In this document: positions 20,931-32,860 of the stretch, in pieces
How the letters are laid out: each line of letters starts with the position of its first letter
Position numbering within the stretch: the stretch's first letter is position 1
NCBI RefSeq assembly: GCF_022605165.1
Contig: NC_063070.1
Span: 2,914,001 to 2,978,000 of the forward strand
Direction: 5' to 3'
Origin: Purpureocillium takamizusanense
Taxonomy: Eukaryota > Ascomycota > Sordariomycetes > Hypocreales > Ophiocordycipitaceae
DNA length: 64,000 nucleotides
Translations under genes and position numbers: made by a program
Notes under the pieces: model-generated
What the model was told of the DNA's origin: nothing
The model's database searches: none
What the model saw: only the letters and a program-made list of their open reading frames with translations

Positions 20931-22558
20931 TTAGCAGAAGCCACGCGGATCAAAGAGCGTCATGCTATGGTTTGGCATCATCATGTCTGGTCGGTTTGCG
21001 TTGTCGAAGAGCGTCTCAAAGGCCTGCAGCCGACGCGCGAGCTGCTGATGCTCCTGCATGATGGTCTTGTTTCGCTGCTCGAGCTGCTGGATGTATTCCG
21101 TCGCCTTGGTCAGGACGGTACCCTATTTCTGCTATCAGACCAGCCTGGCTGAGACACCTTTGGGTGCTTGAACCACTCACCTTGCTCACTTTTGGTGTCC
21201 CTTGGTTACCACTTCCGCCCTCCGAGTCGGCATCCGCATTTGGCGACTGCAGCGCCGGGACGGCGTCGCGCAGCTCGGCAATCTTGACCTTGAGGTTTGT
21301 GCGATACTTGCGTTCCACGTCGTTGTGTGCTATCCGATCAGCCGACTTGGGCTTGCCTGTCTCTCCGTGCTTTTTGGTCGGGCCGGCCTTTGGGGCGGCT
21401 GGCTTCTTGCCCTGTTGCTTCTGTGCACCTTCCGACGCTTCGTCGCCCCTGGACGTCCACGACGGTGTCGCGCTCGGTCGCTCCGTGGACAGACTTGACC
21501 GCTTCTCGAACTCAGCGGGCGGGCGCGCACCGAGGCCGGCACCGAATCCGATTCCGAATCCGTTTGGGGGAATGAAGCTCCCGGGCATCCTACCCGTGTT
21601 GAGGGCGATTTCGAGGAGTCGCCTCTGCTCGTCAGGGCTGAGCGTATGATTCGCGCCGCGGGGCATTGCCTCCCAGATGTTGTTACCCGACATTTGCCGC
21701 GGCGTGGCCTCCATCATCGGTTCGGAGCGCATGCCATCGTCTGGCCTGCTCCATGCCCGAGGACTCGACTCGAAGTTCTTGTCTCCTTGGGGGGCCGGGC
21801 CTGCCGGGGCTGGAGGAACTCTACCGTCTATCGCGGACAGCTGGTCGCCGTGGTGCGTCGACTCGAAGGCATCCTCGTCCTCCGAAAGCGTGTGATCAAA
21901 GGCCGTGTCGTCAATGAAGTCCTCTTCTCTGAATGGCGCCACGGCAGTGGAGTAGACGCCACTGCCCAGGGCAGGCATTGTGCTCGCTACGGCGGCGGCC
22001 CTTTCCCTCTCTCAGAGTCAATAATGCATTCGCGTCGGGGAAGGCGAAGAGTTGTGGCAAAACTTGCCTGGTATTGTATATTGGGTCGTTGCGTTTGGAG
22101 TAGTCGATCTCGACGCTGCCCAGCCTGTCCCAGTCATCGTCAAAGTTGATCCAGTAGTCTATTGAGTCCAGGGCGGGCGTGTCGGGATCTGTTTTGAAAC
22201 GCTTCTTGTCATGCACATCGCGGCGTTGGAAGCAGTCTGGCTGTTGAGCCTGGCTGCTCCCAGTGGGCGCAGACTTCCCGTCTTGCATATAGGGCGAGGC
22301 CACGGGTGGTTGAGCGAAGGACATGTCTGCGAAGGCGGCAATGGCTGGGTCGAAAGACGGGACCGAGATGTCCGAGGGCGCCGAGGTGAATTCAAAGGTA
22401 CCGCTTATCCTCGAGCTGGAGCCCGGGTCCGGCGAGGTCCAGGCAGGAGCCTGCTGCGAGAGTTGAGAGGAGTCGGGTGAAACGATCGAAGGCGTGTACT
22501 CGGCGGCACTGGAGGGCTGCTGTTGTTCCTGATGCCGCTTGGCGGCATCTGGTTCCAT
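20931..22558 (-). CDS. SREBP-type bHLH transcription factor
   Basis: A 487-residue nuclear regulator. Exons 22068-22558, 21181-21961 and 20931-21122; the first intron (21962-22067) uses a GC donor in the consensus CAG|GCAAGT, the second is a normal GT-AG intron of 58 nt. The bHLH begins near residue 374 with IAHNDVERKYRTNLKVKI; the basic region has H376, E380 and R384 and the Tyr (Y383) typical of SREBP-class proteins, instead of the Arg of most bHLH proteins. Helix 2 is GTVLTKATEYIQQLEQRNK from residue 425, followed by a leucine-zipper-like helix. No transmembrane segment is present, so this is not a membrane-bound SREBP such as SrbA. The N-terminal 370 residues are Pro/Ser/Gln-rich with acidic patches, suggesting activation domains. 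Targets cannot be inferred. Confidence 0.85.
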
Positions 22559-25500
22559 GGTCCCAACCCGGCACGTATTAGACAGTTGCTGGCAGTCGTC
22601 GTCAGCACCTTGCGTCTCACGGGGCCAGCGGCGAGGGTGTTGCAAAGGGAAGGCCGGACCGTCGACGCCGAGGACCAGACGAGGAAGGGAAGCAGCCAAA
22701 CGGCGAGGGGCGGGAGCAGGTTGGATGTAACAGTAGAGCTCCGCCGGGGAGGGGGTATCGCGTCGGCACCCGCAGTCGTTTGATGTAAGAAGCAGCGTGC
22801 TTGGTGTCGTTTGGGCGGACGAAGGCCGTAGCGATTGGCGAGCCGAGCAGGGACGGCGACGCACAGGCAGCGGGATGAGCAATTATAACCGATCCGACGA
22901 GGATGGCCAATGAGACATGGGCCGATTTTGACGTTTCGGTGCAGTCGCCGCGTCCTTCATGCAACACTGGTGTTATTGTGCAGGGCCGGCCAGCACGCAC
23001 GCACTGCTGCGATGGGAGGAGTTGGAGGGGCGGGAGAGGAGAGAGATGGTCGTAGGCAAGCGAGTGGCAACGATGTCGGACAGGACCAGCAGGCGAAGCC
23101 CTCCAAGGGAGGAGGGTAGAAGAGGAGGGGGGGGGGGGAGGAGGAGGAGGAGGAGATGGGTGGGATGAGCTTTGCAGAGGCACCAAGCAGGTATTCGGGA
23201 CCGCAAGGCAAGGCAGTGTTTGACCGACAAAATGATGGACGAACCCGACCCCTGGAGGCGTGCCGTGGGCAAAGTCCGAGTTGAGGCAAGGCAGGTACTA
23301 AGTTAAGAGGTGGTGGTGTCTTGTTGATCTGCTGTGGACAGACGGGACCGGAACCGCGGGCAGCCAAGGGACTGCCAGGTGGGCATGCAGACGACCTACA
23401 CCTCAAATATGGGACGGGACGGGCCAAGAATGGGGAACGATCATGTGAAATGCGTGCGTGCGTGTGTGGGTTTGGCGAGCAAGCAAGCAAGACGCCGAGT
23501 CGGATCGAGATGAAAACACCTACCTGTATGTAGTACCGGAACGGCAAGCACACCACCGCTGGGTTGGGGGGAGGACGACGCCTTCCGTTACGACTCGAAC
23601 CGACCTCGACAAAGCACGGAGGCCGAGCGCGGGAAATCAAGGGTCGACGGGCACATATACGGACGGTGTAGACGCAACACGGCACCAAGTAGGTATAGGT
23701 ACCCTACCTACCTACCTAACCTGCTATACTGCACACGCAACTGGGCGACGAACAAACCCACCAGAGTTTTGAAGGGGGGGGGGAGGGGGGGTTCCGCCGG
23801 CGCCGCGGCGGATGAGAGCGGAGGGAGGGACGACGGTCAGGCAAAACAACAATGGAGCGGGACCCCGAGCATGCTCACGAGTTGCCTACTTCGTGCCTAC
23901 CTTAACTTACCTACTAGACCTGTTACGCCGCCGCCGCAGGGGAAGTTCGCCGTAGCTCCGGAACAGCGTCCGCAGGGCCCAGGCGCTGCCGTGCGTCTCT
24001 TCCTTGACATTCTCGTCGCGTCACGCCAGAATGACGGCCGCCAGGCACAAAGGCTGGGCCCGGATTCGTCGACTGGGGTCGGCGCCGGGTCGGGGGTCGC
24101 CGGGGGGGTGTGGGGTGGGCATTCAGAGTTGGAAGAATTGCGCTGGTCGAACAAGAGAAGGGGAGGGGGGGAATAAAAAAAAATTGAACCAGAACCCCTA
24201 GCCCTGCCTCCCCACGCTGCAGTCAGTGACAGGCAACCCAGCCCTGACGCGGGTGCGGCTGCTCCTGCTCTTACGGCCCATCGGCGCACGCCAGAGCTAC
24301 AAACACCCCACTCGGCCGCTCGCTGTGGCAGCCGCAGCCACACCCCAACCATGCCCTGGGAGCGCCCACATGGCACCTGGAGCACGCTGGGCGGATGGGC
24401 AGGCTTGGGCCCGACCGGGGATCTGGGACGGGACCTTGGGGGCGGTTCCTTTTACGGTTCGCGCGTCTCGGCGAGCGCGACCGACGGAACACCCAGGGCC
24501 GCGTTGCTGGTGCGAACCCGGGCGCAATCGCAAATCTGCCACGCCTACCTTATGATTGGCCACGTATGTAAGTTACGTACCACCTTCGTTCGGCACCGTG
24601 GCAGTCCACTGCCTTGTAAGTCTTCCACGGCGCCCGGCTCTCGCTCGGAAACAGCCACGGAAAGCGCGAGATGACTCCCACACGTTTTGTTCGACGTCGG
24701 CATGGGCATCATGATGCGGCGTGGTTCGCACCGCTGCGCTGCGGAGCCCAGTGACTAGCCCATGCGTAAGGGCGGGCAGTCAGTACGAATACTACATATA
24801 CCTTCCCTCCAAGTACAGGTAGGCACGGCATGGGCACGTTCATCCAGCGCTCGCGCGGGTGACCCCGACAGTTGCGCCCCGCGGCTGTGGCGGTGGGCGC
24901 GAGGCCGCCCCTTCCCTGTCGTCAGTCGCCCAAATGGCCTGACTTTACGCCATGGACGGCAAATTGACAACGCAACCCCATGCACGCCCACCCAAAGTCG
25001 TATGATGGGCGAGGCTGGACGCTCCGCCTGCTTCCCATTGGCCCGCACCCTCCCGTCAAGCCCTTGGCGTCCTTGCCGCCTCAAGCAATGCCAGCCATTT
25101 CAGCCTTGTCCGGCTGTGTTGCGCTGCCTGCCGACTTGTGGGTGTGCCCATCATCTTTGTGGTGCAGAAGTGCATTCCTATCAAAGACCGTTCGTTCGTC
25201 GGCGGACAGGGCCCCAATAATAATGTCTTCGCCTTCGCCCATTGTTCGGAAGCGGCGACAGCAACAACAACCTCATCGACCGCGGTGACATCAGCCTGGG
25301 AGTTCCGACAAGGTGCGCAATCTAGATCTGCTAAACCCTCTTTCCAACAACACTTTTCCCCGAATTTTATCGTCGTTTGACACCCACTTTTCGCGATCGT
25401 TGGCCCCCAAGGTCGCATACCCTTTACCCTCCCCAATACGTATCTCCTCCCCCTCGAGAAGCGGCAAACCGACAGCAAATTCCCGTCTAAATGCCGGCCG

Positions 25501-26629
25501 TATTGTTTCCATTCGCCAGACCCATCAGTTCCTCTAGCGCTCCGCTCCACGACCTCACAGGAGCCCTTTGCAGATGAGAGTCCTCGACAAAGAGGCGCGG
25601 CCGCTTTATCAACTCTCCATCACCCCAACAGCGGCAGAAACCCTGGTGCCTCAAACATCTCGACGCCCTCCTCCCTCCTTGGTACGAAAAAGTCCGTAGC
25701 TCGGGAGCTCCACTTTATTGGATTGCACTAGCCCGTTGGTCCCCGTGTGCATTCATTCTTTAACGTCCGTACTCCGTACAATGCGCGGCGAATCTCGGCG
25801 TCGCAACAATAGCGACAAGTATTTTCGGCCAACTAGAACTGCCGAATGTGGTCTGACAAATCGCTGATTCTCGGTACTGACGGCCATTCTAGACGCTGTC
25901 GGCCATTCCAATGATACGAAGCATTCTCAACCAGGAGCCCTCCACGGCCCTTCGCCCCGTCCGCCACCACACATGGATGTTCGGCGGACAGCCTCCGGCA
26001 CTGAGGGCGGGATCGCCGCCCGCGAAGACAACGCCCACGCCTCCCGATCCTTAGGGTTCTGTCGGGGGCTCATTGCCGCTCATCATTGTTCTCGGGCATC
26101 AGTTCGTGCCGGCGCGCGGGTGGACCATGGCACCAGGGCTGGCTCGATTTGGTCCCGTGACGATCCCGTGGTCCCGACTTGGCTCTCGTTGGGCCCATGG
26201 CCCGTGCCGGATGTCGCCCCAAAGCGGCAGCTGAACAAGGGCCGACCCTTTTCCTCCTCCGACGTCACGGACCGAGCATCGCTTTCGCGGCCCTGGCGCC
26301 GCCATTGGTGAAATAAGTATGTTGTTGTATTCGCTGGCCTTGGAATGACATCACAGAAGTGTACGCCGGCTGTAACGACACACGCCCTGCCGCCCGGAGA
26401 CGTTGCCCTTCGGCCCTGAAGACAAGACCGGCAAACATTGCTGGGGTTTGCCAGTCAGAACCTAAGAGGAGCGTCCTTGGAGCCTGTTGCTGCGGAGTAG
26501 CTGCTATATTCGGAGTGGAAGTAGTCTCGGGGCCCATCCGAGGCCGGCGAAGGCGCAACTTGTGAGTTGGAGGCCTTCCACCCGTTGTGCTAGGCTTATG
26601 ATATGGCAGGTTCATCCCTCAAGTCCCGT
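22559..26629. other. Long intergenic region with no supported gene
   Basis: About 4 kb upstream of the bHLH gene. The left part should carry its promoter and leader. It has low-complexity purine runs (about 23,120-23,160, 23,770-23,800) and a (TACC)n run near 23,704-23,718. Coding-like pieces at about 25,228-25,735 are interrupted by stops (see findings). I could not assemble a gene. Confidence 0.45.
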
Positions 26630-26815
26630 CTACTTTGACGTGAAGGGCTTTGGCAGGGTTTGTCGCCGTTGGCAGTCGCCACACATCTCTGGCTCTTCAA
26701 TCACCCTGTGCTTGGCTGACGTTCCTTTGCAACCCTTGAAGAGCTGATCACACCGGTCGACCCCAAAGTATCCGATATGGCCACAGGCCCATCTCTTGTC
26801 CACCTGTGTGCACAT
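26630..26815 (-). CDS. Small Cys/His-rich protein, possible zinc-binding
   Basis: A 61-residue open frame from the ATG at 26815. It has a regular Cys/His pattern: MCTQVDKRWACGHIGYF, then VDRCDQLFKGCKG, KHRV and MCGDCQRR. Spaced Cys and His pairs of this kind are common in small fungal proteins that begin MCxxV and contain a CGH motif, and they suggest a metal-binding fold. No function is known to me. The composition is clearly unlike the surrounding random frames. An upstream exon cannot be excluded. Confidence 0.55.
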   Translation of the reverse strand: MCTQVDKRWACGHIGYFGVDRCDQLFKGCKGTSAKHRVIEEPEMCGDCQRRQTLPKPFTSK

Positions 26816-27831
26816 TTCGTGCGGGGCTGTCACCCGGTCCAGGTCGTACCGGTGTCCCCAAAAGTGAGTCTCGCGTTATTGGGTTCCTCCGTGAACCGCT
26901 CTTTCGACGTGTCGCTCCTTGGTATGTACGCACAGCTGGCTATGCTTGCAATTCCCAAAGTGTCCGTGAGTGTCGTTGCATCTACGTCAGCTCCTGCGCG
27001 GACGGCCGTTGATGGTGTCGTTGCGCCCCAAGCCCGTCGCTCCTCAAAGATTTCCGTCGGTGATACCAAGTACGAAGTAGTTATGCGTCTGCCCGTTCTG
27101 GCGTCCAACGACTCTCTCTGCCTAGAGCGTGTCCCTGTGGCGGCTGTCTAATAACAAGCTCAGCTCACTGACAGCGGCTCCCGTGATGGCAGGAGCCTTA
27201 GAACATGGCGGCGGCGATGCGGAAGGGGCGTTCGCGAAACCCTCTGCGGGAGGGGGGCTGTCAGTGTTGTTGCAGATGCAAAATGGTTCCAGGGCCAACA
27301 GGTCCCCTGGCCAGGCCCCAGCCAATGACAACGTCGTCCCTGTACGGTGTGGAACCGATCGCAGATGGCCTCACGCAAAGGCAATCTTTCCCGTCATCCC
27401 CTGCAGGTTGACATGTCTCTTGACCCAGTCGGTCGAGAACAAATTACGTACATATGTACCTCGTATACGTCTCGACTTTGCATGCATGTCGACGATAACC
27501 TGCTGAGCTTGGACCAGGACACATCGCTGGGCTGGGTCACGAAAACCATTCCGAACCGACCAGCGCCAACACAAACGCCCAGTACGTAGCGCACGCCATC
27601 CATTGACAACGGCCACTCCTCCAAAATCTAGTGGCGCCAAAGGCGGGCGTTACCCCTCGATCAGCCGTGCTCCAACGGGACGGGCCATGTCCAGTCAGAG
27701 CACAGCCTGTGCCTCTCGCGTTGATGCGGGATCATAGGGTCGCGCGCGAGCCGTATTCCCCCACACGCGAACACAAGTACCAAGTGTAATCGAGCGTGGA
27801 ACTACCAAGACATGTTCGTCGCTGGCCCGCC
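26816..27831. other. Divergent intergenic region before the P450 gene
   Basis: About 1 kb between the small Cys/His gene and the P450 start. Promoters for both are expected. Overlapping short frames are not supported as genes. Confidence 0.45.
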
Positions 27832-29459
27832 ATGTCGGGCATTGACACCTCGACGATCAGCCTCGTGACTGTTGTCCTTGGCCTGGCAACATTTGCCGCT
27901 GTAATCCGTCACGTCTCAGCTCGCAAGCTTCATCCAGATGAGCCGACCGTCCTCCCGCCATGGATACCCTTCTTTGGCCACTTGGTAGGCATGGCGCTCG
28001 AAGGCAGCCGTTATATCAAGCGACTAGGGTAGGCACGCTGTTAACCACGAGTTTGACGTTTTGTGCTCACTCGCCGCACAGGCTAAGCCACTCGAGCAAA
28101 CCCATCTTCACCCTCCCCGTTCTCGGGTCGCGCATATACGTTGTCACGGAGCCCTCGCTGGGTGCCGCCGTCCAACGAAGCGTCAAGGCGCTATCATTCA
28201 CGCCCCTCGTGCCGGACATAACGCAGCGGGTTCTCGGACTAGACAGGGAAGCCGTACGAGTCGTTCGCCAGAATCTCGATCCGGAGCCTGGGGAGCCAAG
28301 GGGATTCCTCGCCGATGTCCGCGACCTCGTGCATGGCTCGCTGGGCCCAGGGGCGTATCTCAACTCCCTGAGTTGCGAGGCCAGCCAGGAGCTGTGCCGG
28401 CGACTAGATGAATATGCGACGTCTATCATCGGACAACCTGACCGCCAAGGGCATGCTATCCATCTCTTGGCATTTGTCCGTCGCATTGTCACCGTCGGCA
28501 CTGCCAATTATCTGTACGGTCCCCGAAACCCCATCACCGGGGAGACTGACCTCGAGAACGCCTTTTGGGATTTTGACCACGGCCTGGGCGGCTTGATGAT
28601 AGGCATACTTCCGTCAATGACGGCGCGAAACGCTTTCCGTGGACGTGAAGCGGTGGTCGCGGCACTTATCAGGTACATCGAAGCGGGCCACTACGAAGAC
28701 GCGACACAACTTATCAAGAACCGGATGCAGATAGAACGACAGTACGGTTTCAACGTTGAAACCATGGCTCGCTCGAGCCTATCCTTCTTCTTTGCCGCCG
28801 TCGTGAACACCACCACCACGGCTTTTTGGGTTGCACTGCGCCTCTTCGCGGACGCGTCATTGCTGCGGGCGGTTCGTCTAGAGATTCAGGTCGCCTTGAC
28901 TTTGAGCGAAGAGACGACAGGGCCCGCAACGATGAGCATCGCCATCCTAAGAGACAAGTGCATTACCTTATTGGCAGTGCTCAGGGAGAGCCTTCGCGTC
29001 GGGTCCGAGAACCTCTCCGTTCGGCTTGTCAAGGAGGACATGCGACTTGGGGGAAGGTACTTTCTCAAAAAAGGCTCCGTCGTGCAGATTGCCGGCGGCG
29101 TGATACACGCGGACAAGGCCATATGGGGCGACGACGTGGACGTCTTTGACCCGCAGAGGTTCCTCGGAGCCAAGAGTGCCTCTGGCATCCATCCCGCGGC
29201 GTTCCGCGGATTCGGTGGCGGTAGGACGCTGTGCCCCGGCCGACACTTTGCCACTACAGAGATTCTGGTGTTTGCGGCAATGATTGTGCACTCGTTTGAC
29301 ATGTTTTCCGCGGACGGCGGTACCGTCCGGGTCCCGGCTAAGAATGATCGTGTTATACCGGTGCATATTTTGGAACCGAAGCCCGAGGACTGTCCCCAGG
29401 TATTGCTTAATCCGAGACCCGAAGCGGGCATGCTGAAGGCGCTCAGGATCGTCGTATGA
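27832..29459 (+). CDS. Cytochrome P450 monooxygenase
   Basis: A 524-residue heme-thiolate oxygenase with an N-terminal membrane anchor (about residues 8-27, TISLVTVVLGLATFAAVI). Exons 27832-28028 and 28082-29459 flank a 53-nt intron. The proline-rich hinge after the anchor is PTVLPPWIPFFGH. The ExxR pair is E368/R371 (LRESLR) and the heme-binding loop is FRGFGGGRTLCPGRHFA with the axial cysteine C450. The I-helix shows AAVVNTTTTAFW in place of the usual AGxDT. The overall pattern resembles fungal relatives of the CYP7/CYP8 steroid 7-alpha-hydroxylase group. Neighbours give no hint of a biosynthetic cluster, so the substrate is unknown. Confidence 0.92.
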
Positions 29460-29932
29460 AGGGACATGGATGAGGGGCCTGGCAAACAATATGACAATTC
29501 CAGGCAATAGGAGTACACGTGACGGGATATAATGAATGAGCCGGTTCCCACCTGATGTGGTCTATTGAGCCGGGCGTGTGTTGCTGTTGGGGAAGGAACA
29601 AACACATATTGATACGGAAGGTACGACCTTCGCGCCAGCGGCAGAGGTTTTGTGGTCGCCGCCATTTGTTCGCCTCTGCCTGCTAGCAATAACCTTGTGG
29701 TTTCCTACGGGCGCTGACGCCGTGACTCACGAATGCCAAACGCGCACAGAAGCCAAGTGTGTCCCTATACCTGCTGCGCGGCTCGTTCATTCACTCCCAT
29801 TCTCTCTAGGCATCGAGAAGTGCAGCGATGCACCACACCGCCCAACTTCATTCATTCATTCTTCCCTTCGCAACAAATTGGGGAAGTGGTGAACCTGCAA
29901 CAAAAAGACCTCGCTGCAACGCCCCTCTCAGC
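29460..29932. other. Intergenic region between P450 and the Kar5-like gene
   Basis: Tandem plus-strand genes; this stretch should hold the P450 3' UTR and the promoter of the next gene. No other feature was seen. Confidence 0.5.
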
Positions 29933-31789
29933 ATGAAGAACCCCGGAGGCTTCCTCTGCCGGCTATGGATCGCCTGTGCCGTATTCGTCTCTGCTGTCGG
30001 ATTTGAGGCTGAGGCATTCTCATGGGGCAGCCGCGCCCGTGACTTGGGTTGGTTTGTTCTCGAGTATTGTGTGATTCTGCTAACCGAAACCAGATGCGTC
30101 TCCTCCGAGACAGACACAGACCTCGCTTCATGATTCTCCGAAGCCTTTGAGGCTCGGTGACAGACCAAACAAGTACGAGATTGCGCTGAGCGAACTCCAA
30201 GCGCTCGAATCGGAGCCACTGTGCCATCGCATTGCCGCACGCCTCCTGGTCAATAATTGTCAACTGCTCGACGGACGCGACGAAGCAACCGTCTTGACGG
30301 ACAGCGGCAGACTCGCGCGCGATTTCGTGGACTCTTTCGCAGCTAGTCTAGCCATCTGCGACTTGGAACGCGGAAGTTTCTTGATTCCTAAAGACTGCGC
30401 CCTGTTCCGCGAGTCTGCCTTGGCAAAGGTCCCTGCGCCCGTTAAGCCTCACCTCCATGTATCTGCGGCGCAAGTGGACAAGTGCCTGCAGGGTCTTGCC
30501 CAGTCGGACTCGGCGTGGAACACGTGGGTGAGCTATCGTCACAAGGCGTTACGCTTCTGTGAGGCTGCGCGTTCCGAGAACGAGAAAGGTGAGCCCCAAA
30601 GCCAGCTCCGCACAGACTGCATACTGACTTGCCTCGTCAGACCAAAACATACACCTGTATGAGAGAATAACCAAGATTCTTGCGAAGCTCACGGATGACG
30701 TCGAAGCAGAGCTCGAAATACGACTGCATGTATTGGATACTAGACTTGCAGATACCGCCTCTCGGCTCGACCGCATCGCCCCCCACGTGGATGACCTGAG
30801 GGTCGGACTGTCCCAAGTCGAGAAGATTGTTTCTGAAGCCATCGCTCATAGCGCAGAGGTATTTGATTCAACCGTTGGAAGAGACATTTCTGTACTTACT
30901 CGATGCTAGGATACAGCAGCAACGGTTAGAGACGGGCTACAGGAGGCGCGCAACCTGCGGCAGCTGCTTGCAGCTCTCCTTGCGACTGTAGCGGAAAGTG
31001 AGAGCGGTGCACTCTCTCAACATCATGCGCTCCAGAAAGCCTCTAACCAGGCGCACAACGAGCTCTCGGTTGTGCTGACCAGCTTGCAAACGGCCACCGT
31101 AAACGCGATAGCCCTGCAACAGGAGCTTGTACGTACATCTTTTGGTCTTTGAGGTAGTGACACTAACGGCTCGTAGCTCGAGTCACAATCTCGTGCGGAC
31201 GAAATATCTCGACGACAAGAGACAATAGAAGCGGTACGACTGTCATGGATCTGATCTTGGATGGATTTTGGCTGACCTACATGTAGGGCATGGAGAACCT
31301 CGCAAAGCTCGCCGATACCCTAGCGATCAAGCATTATGGCCACCAGAAAGCCTTGAGTGATGCTCAGGAAAGCGTTGAGCAAGTTCTCGACACGCTTGAG
31401 TCGGTTTCCACATCTGCCGGCGGTCTACGAAGCTCGATGAGTGGGCTTAGTATGACTAAGTGGTGGCCGTATCTGCTCTGTCCCGTCACTACCCTCATCG
31501 TTGGCTCGTATGGCCTTCCGCCATCTGCCATGAGAAACATGCTTCTTCTCGGCCTAGGTAGGCACCCATACACTGTATCGCCCGGGTTTGTGGATTAACA
31601 CGGATTCAAGGAGAGGCAGCAGGCTTTATCATTACGACGGCAAATCAGTATACTTCATCCAAGACAAGCACGGGCTCGGTGAGCGCAGGCCTGCCGTTGA
31701 ATCGCTCCAGTACATTAAACACGGCTTATTCTATTGATGACTTTACGGACCATGACTTGAGGCGTCGCAAATACTTTGAGACATTTTAG
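29933..31789 (+). CDS. Nuclear fusion protein, Kar5/Tht1-like
   Basis: A 517-residue protein resembling the Kar5/Tht1 family, which acts in nuclear envelope fusion during karyogamy. Seven exons: 29933-30047, 30094-30588, 30641-30858, 30910-31128, 31177-31233, 31287-31557 and 31611-31789, all with GT..AG introns of 46-53 nt. The N-terminus has a signal-like hydrophobic stretch ([18 protein letters not shown]). A cysteine-containing domain follows ([36 protein letters not shown]). The middle is helical and coiled-coil-like. A hydrophobic C-terminal region ([18 protein letters not shown] and [20 protein letters not shown]) gives one or two membrane segments, matching the family layout. Assignment rests on these blocks and topology. 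Confidence 0.85.
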
Positions 31790-32860
31790 TTTGGGGCGGA
31801 GAGCAGGGGTTGAGCTTAGACGGATACATCCAGCATATTAGGACGCTGGGACAGCATTCTCCATTCACTTACTCCCTGGGATCTACAAGGCTCGCATCAA
31901 GGCATCGCGGATAAGCAGGTAACAGATCAAATAGCCTTTGGGTGTGGTTGTGACGCAGAGACCTAGGAACTAGGAGACACATGATACAAGCGCAATTATC
32001 TCTCAATCGAAGCGTGGCATTTCGAAAGACTCATGCGATTTCACACAGCGGTCACGCGAGCTTGCGACGAGGTCATCTGGAAGCTCCGGCTACTTGCACG
32101 GTAGGACGTCCCATTGGGCCACAGACATCGGATCGGGTGCCGCATCTGCCCTGCCCCGCATTGGCGAGGGTCCCCCCGGATCGGCAGCCACGGAGTCGGC
32201 GTCCGCGGATGTGGCGCGCACTCTTTTCCGCCGACGTGCGCATTTCTGTACGCCTTGGTATCAGTTGTGTCAGTCAACACGACCGGGCCAATCCCTCCTC
32301 CTCCTCCTCCTCACTCCGTAACGAAACTCTCATCACCTCCTCGCCCATCCCTCAACGTCCCGGAGCGATCCACCGTGCTGTACGAACTAATCACATAAAA
32401 CAGCAGCAGCAGCAGCACGACACGGGGCGCCGTCATCATCACCACCCTCCGCATTCTCCACAGGCGGCGGCCGACAGCGGCGGCGGCGGCACCTACTTAC
32501 GTACCTACACGAGCAAACACGACGACACCACGCGGAGACACACACACAGAGACACGCACACGAGTCAGCACGACTTATCGTTACCTATCTGGCAGGTTGT
32601 GTGCGTGTGTGGGATTCTGAGACCAGACCAGACCTGACGCACGCACGCAAGCAAGCAAGCGCGGCTTCGACGGCAAACCACGCGGGCAGCATTCCTTTCT
32701 TTATCCAACAAGGCCAACGGGGAATAGTAAACCAGGCAAGCTCACATCCCGTCAAGGCCGAGTACGAAAGTGACCCACGATACGGTGTTGGAGACTTGAG
32801 AGTACTGGAGCACGGAGGAAGATTGTTGGAAAGAAGTGAGTGTGTGTGACTTGCACCACC
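31790..32860. other. Intergenic region before the nitrilase gene
   Basis: About 1 kb between tandem plus-strand genes. It has a CAG/CAA-rich run near 32,400 and short CA and CT repeats. Open frames here are low-complexity and not supported. Confidence 0.5.
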
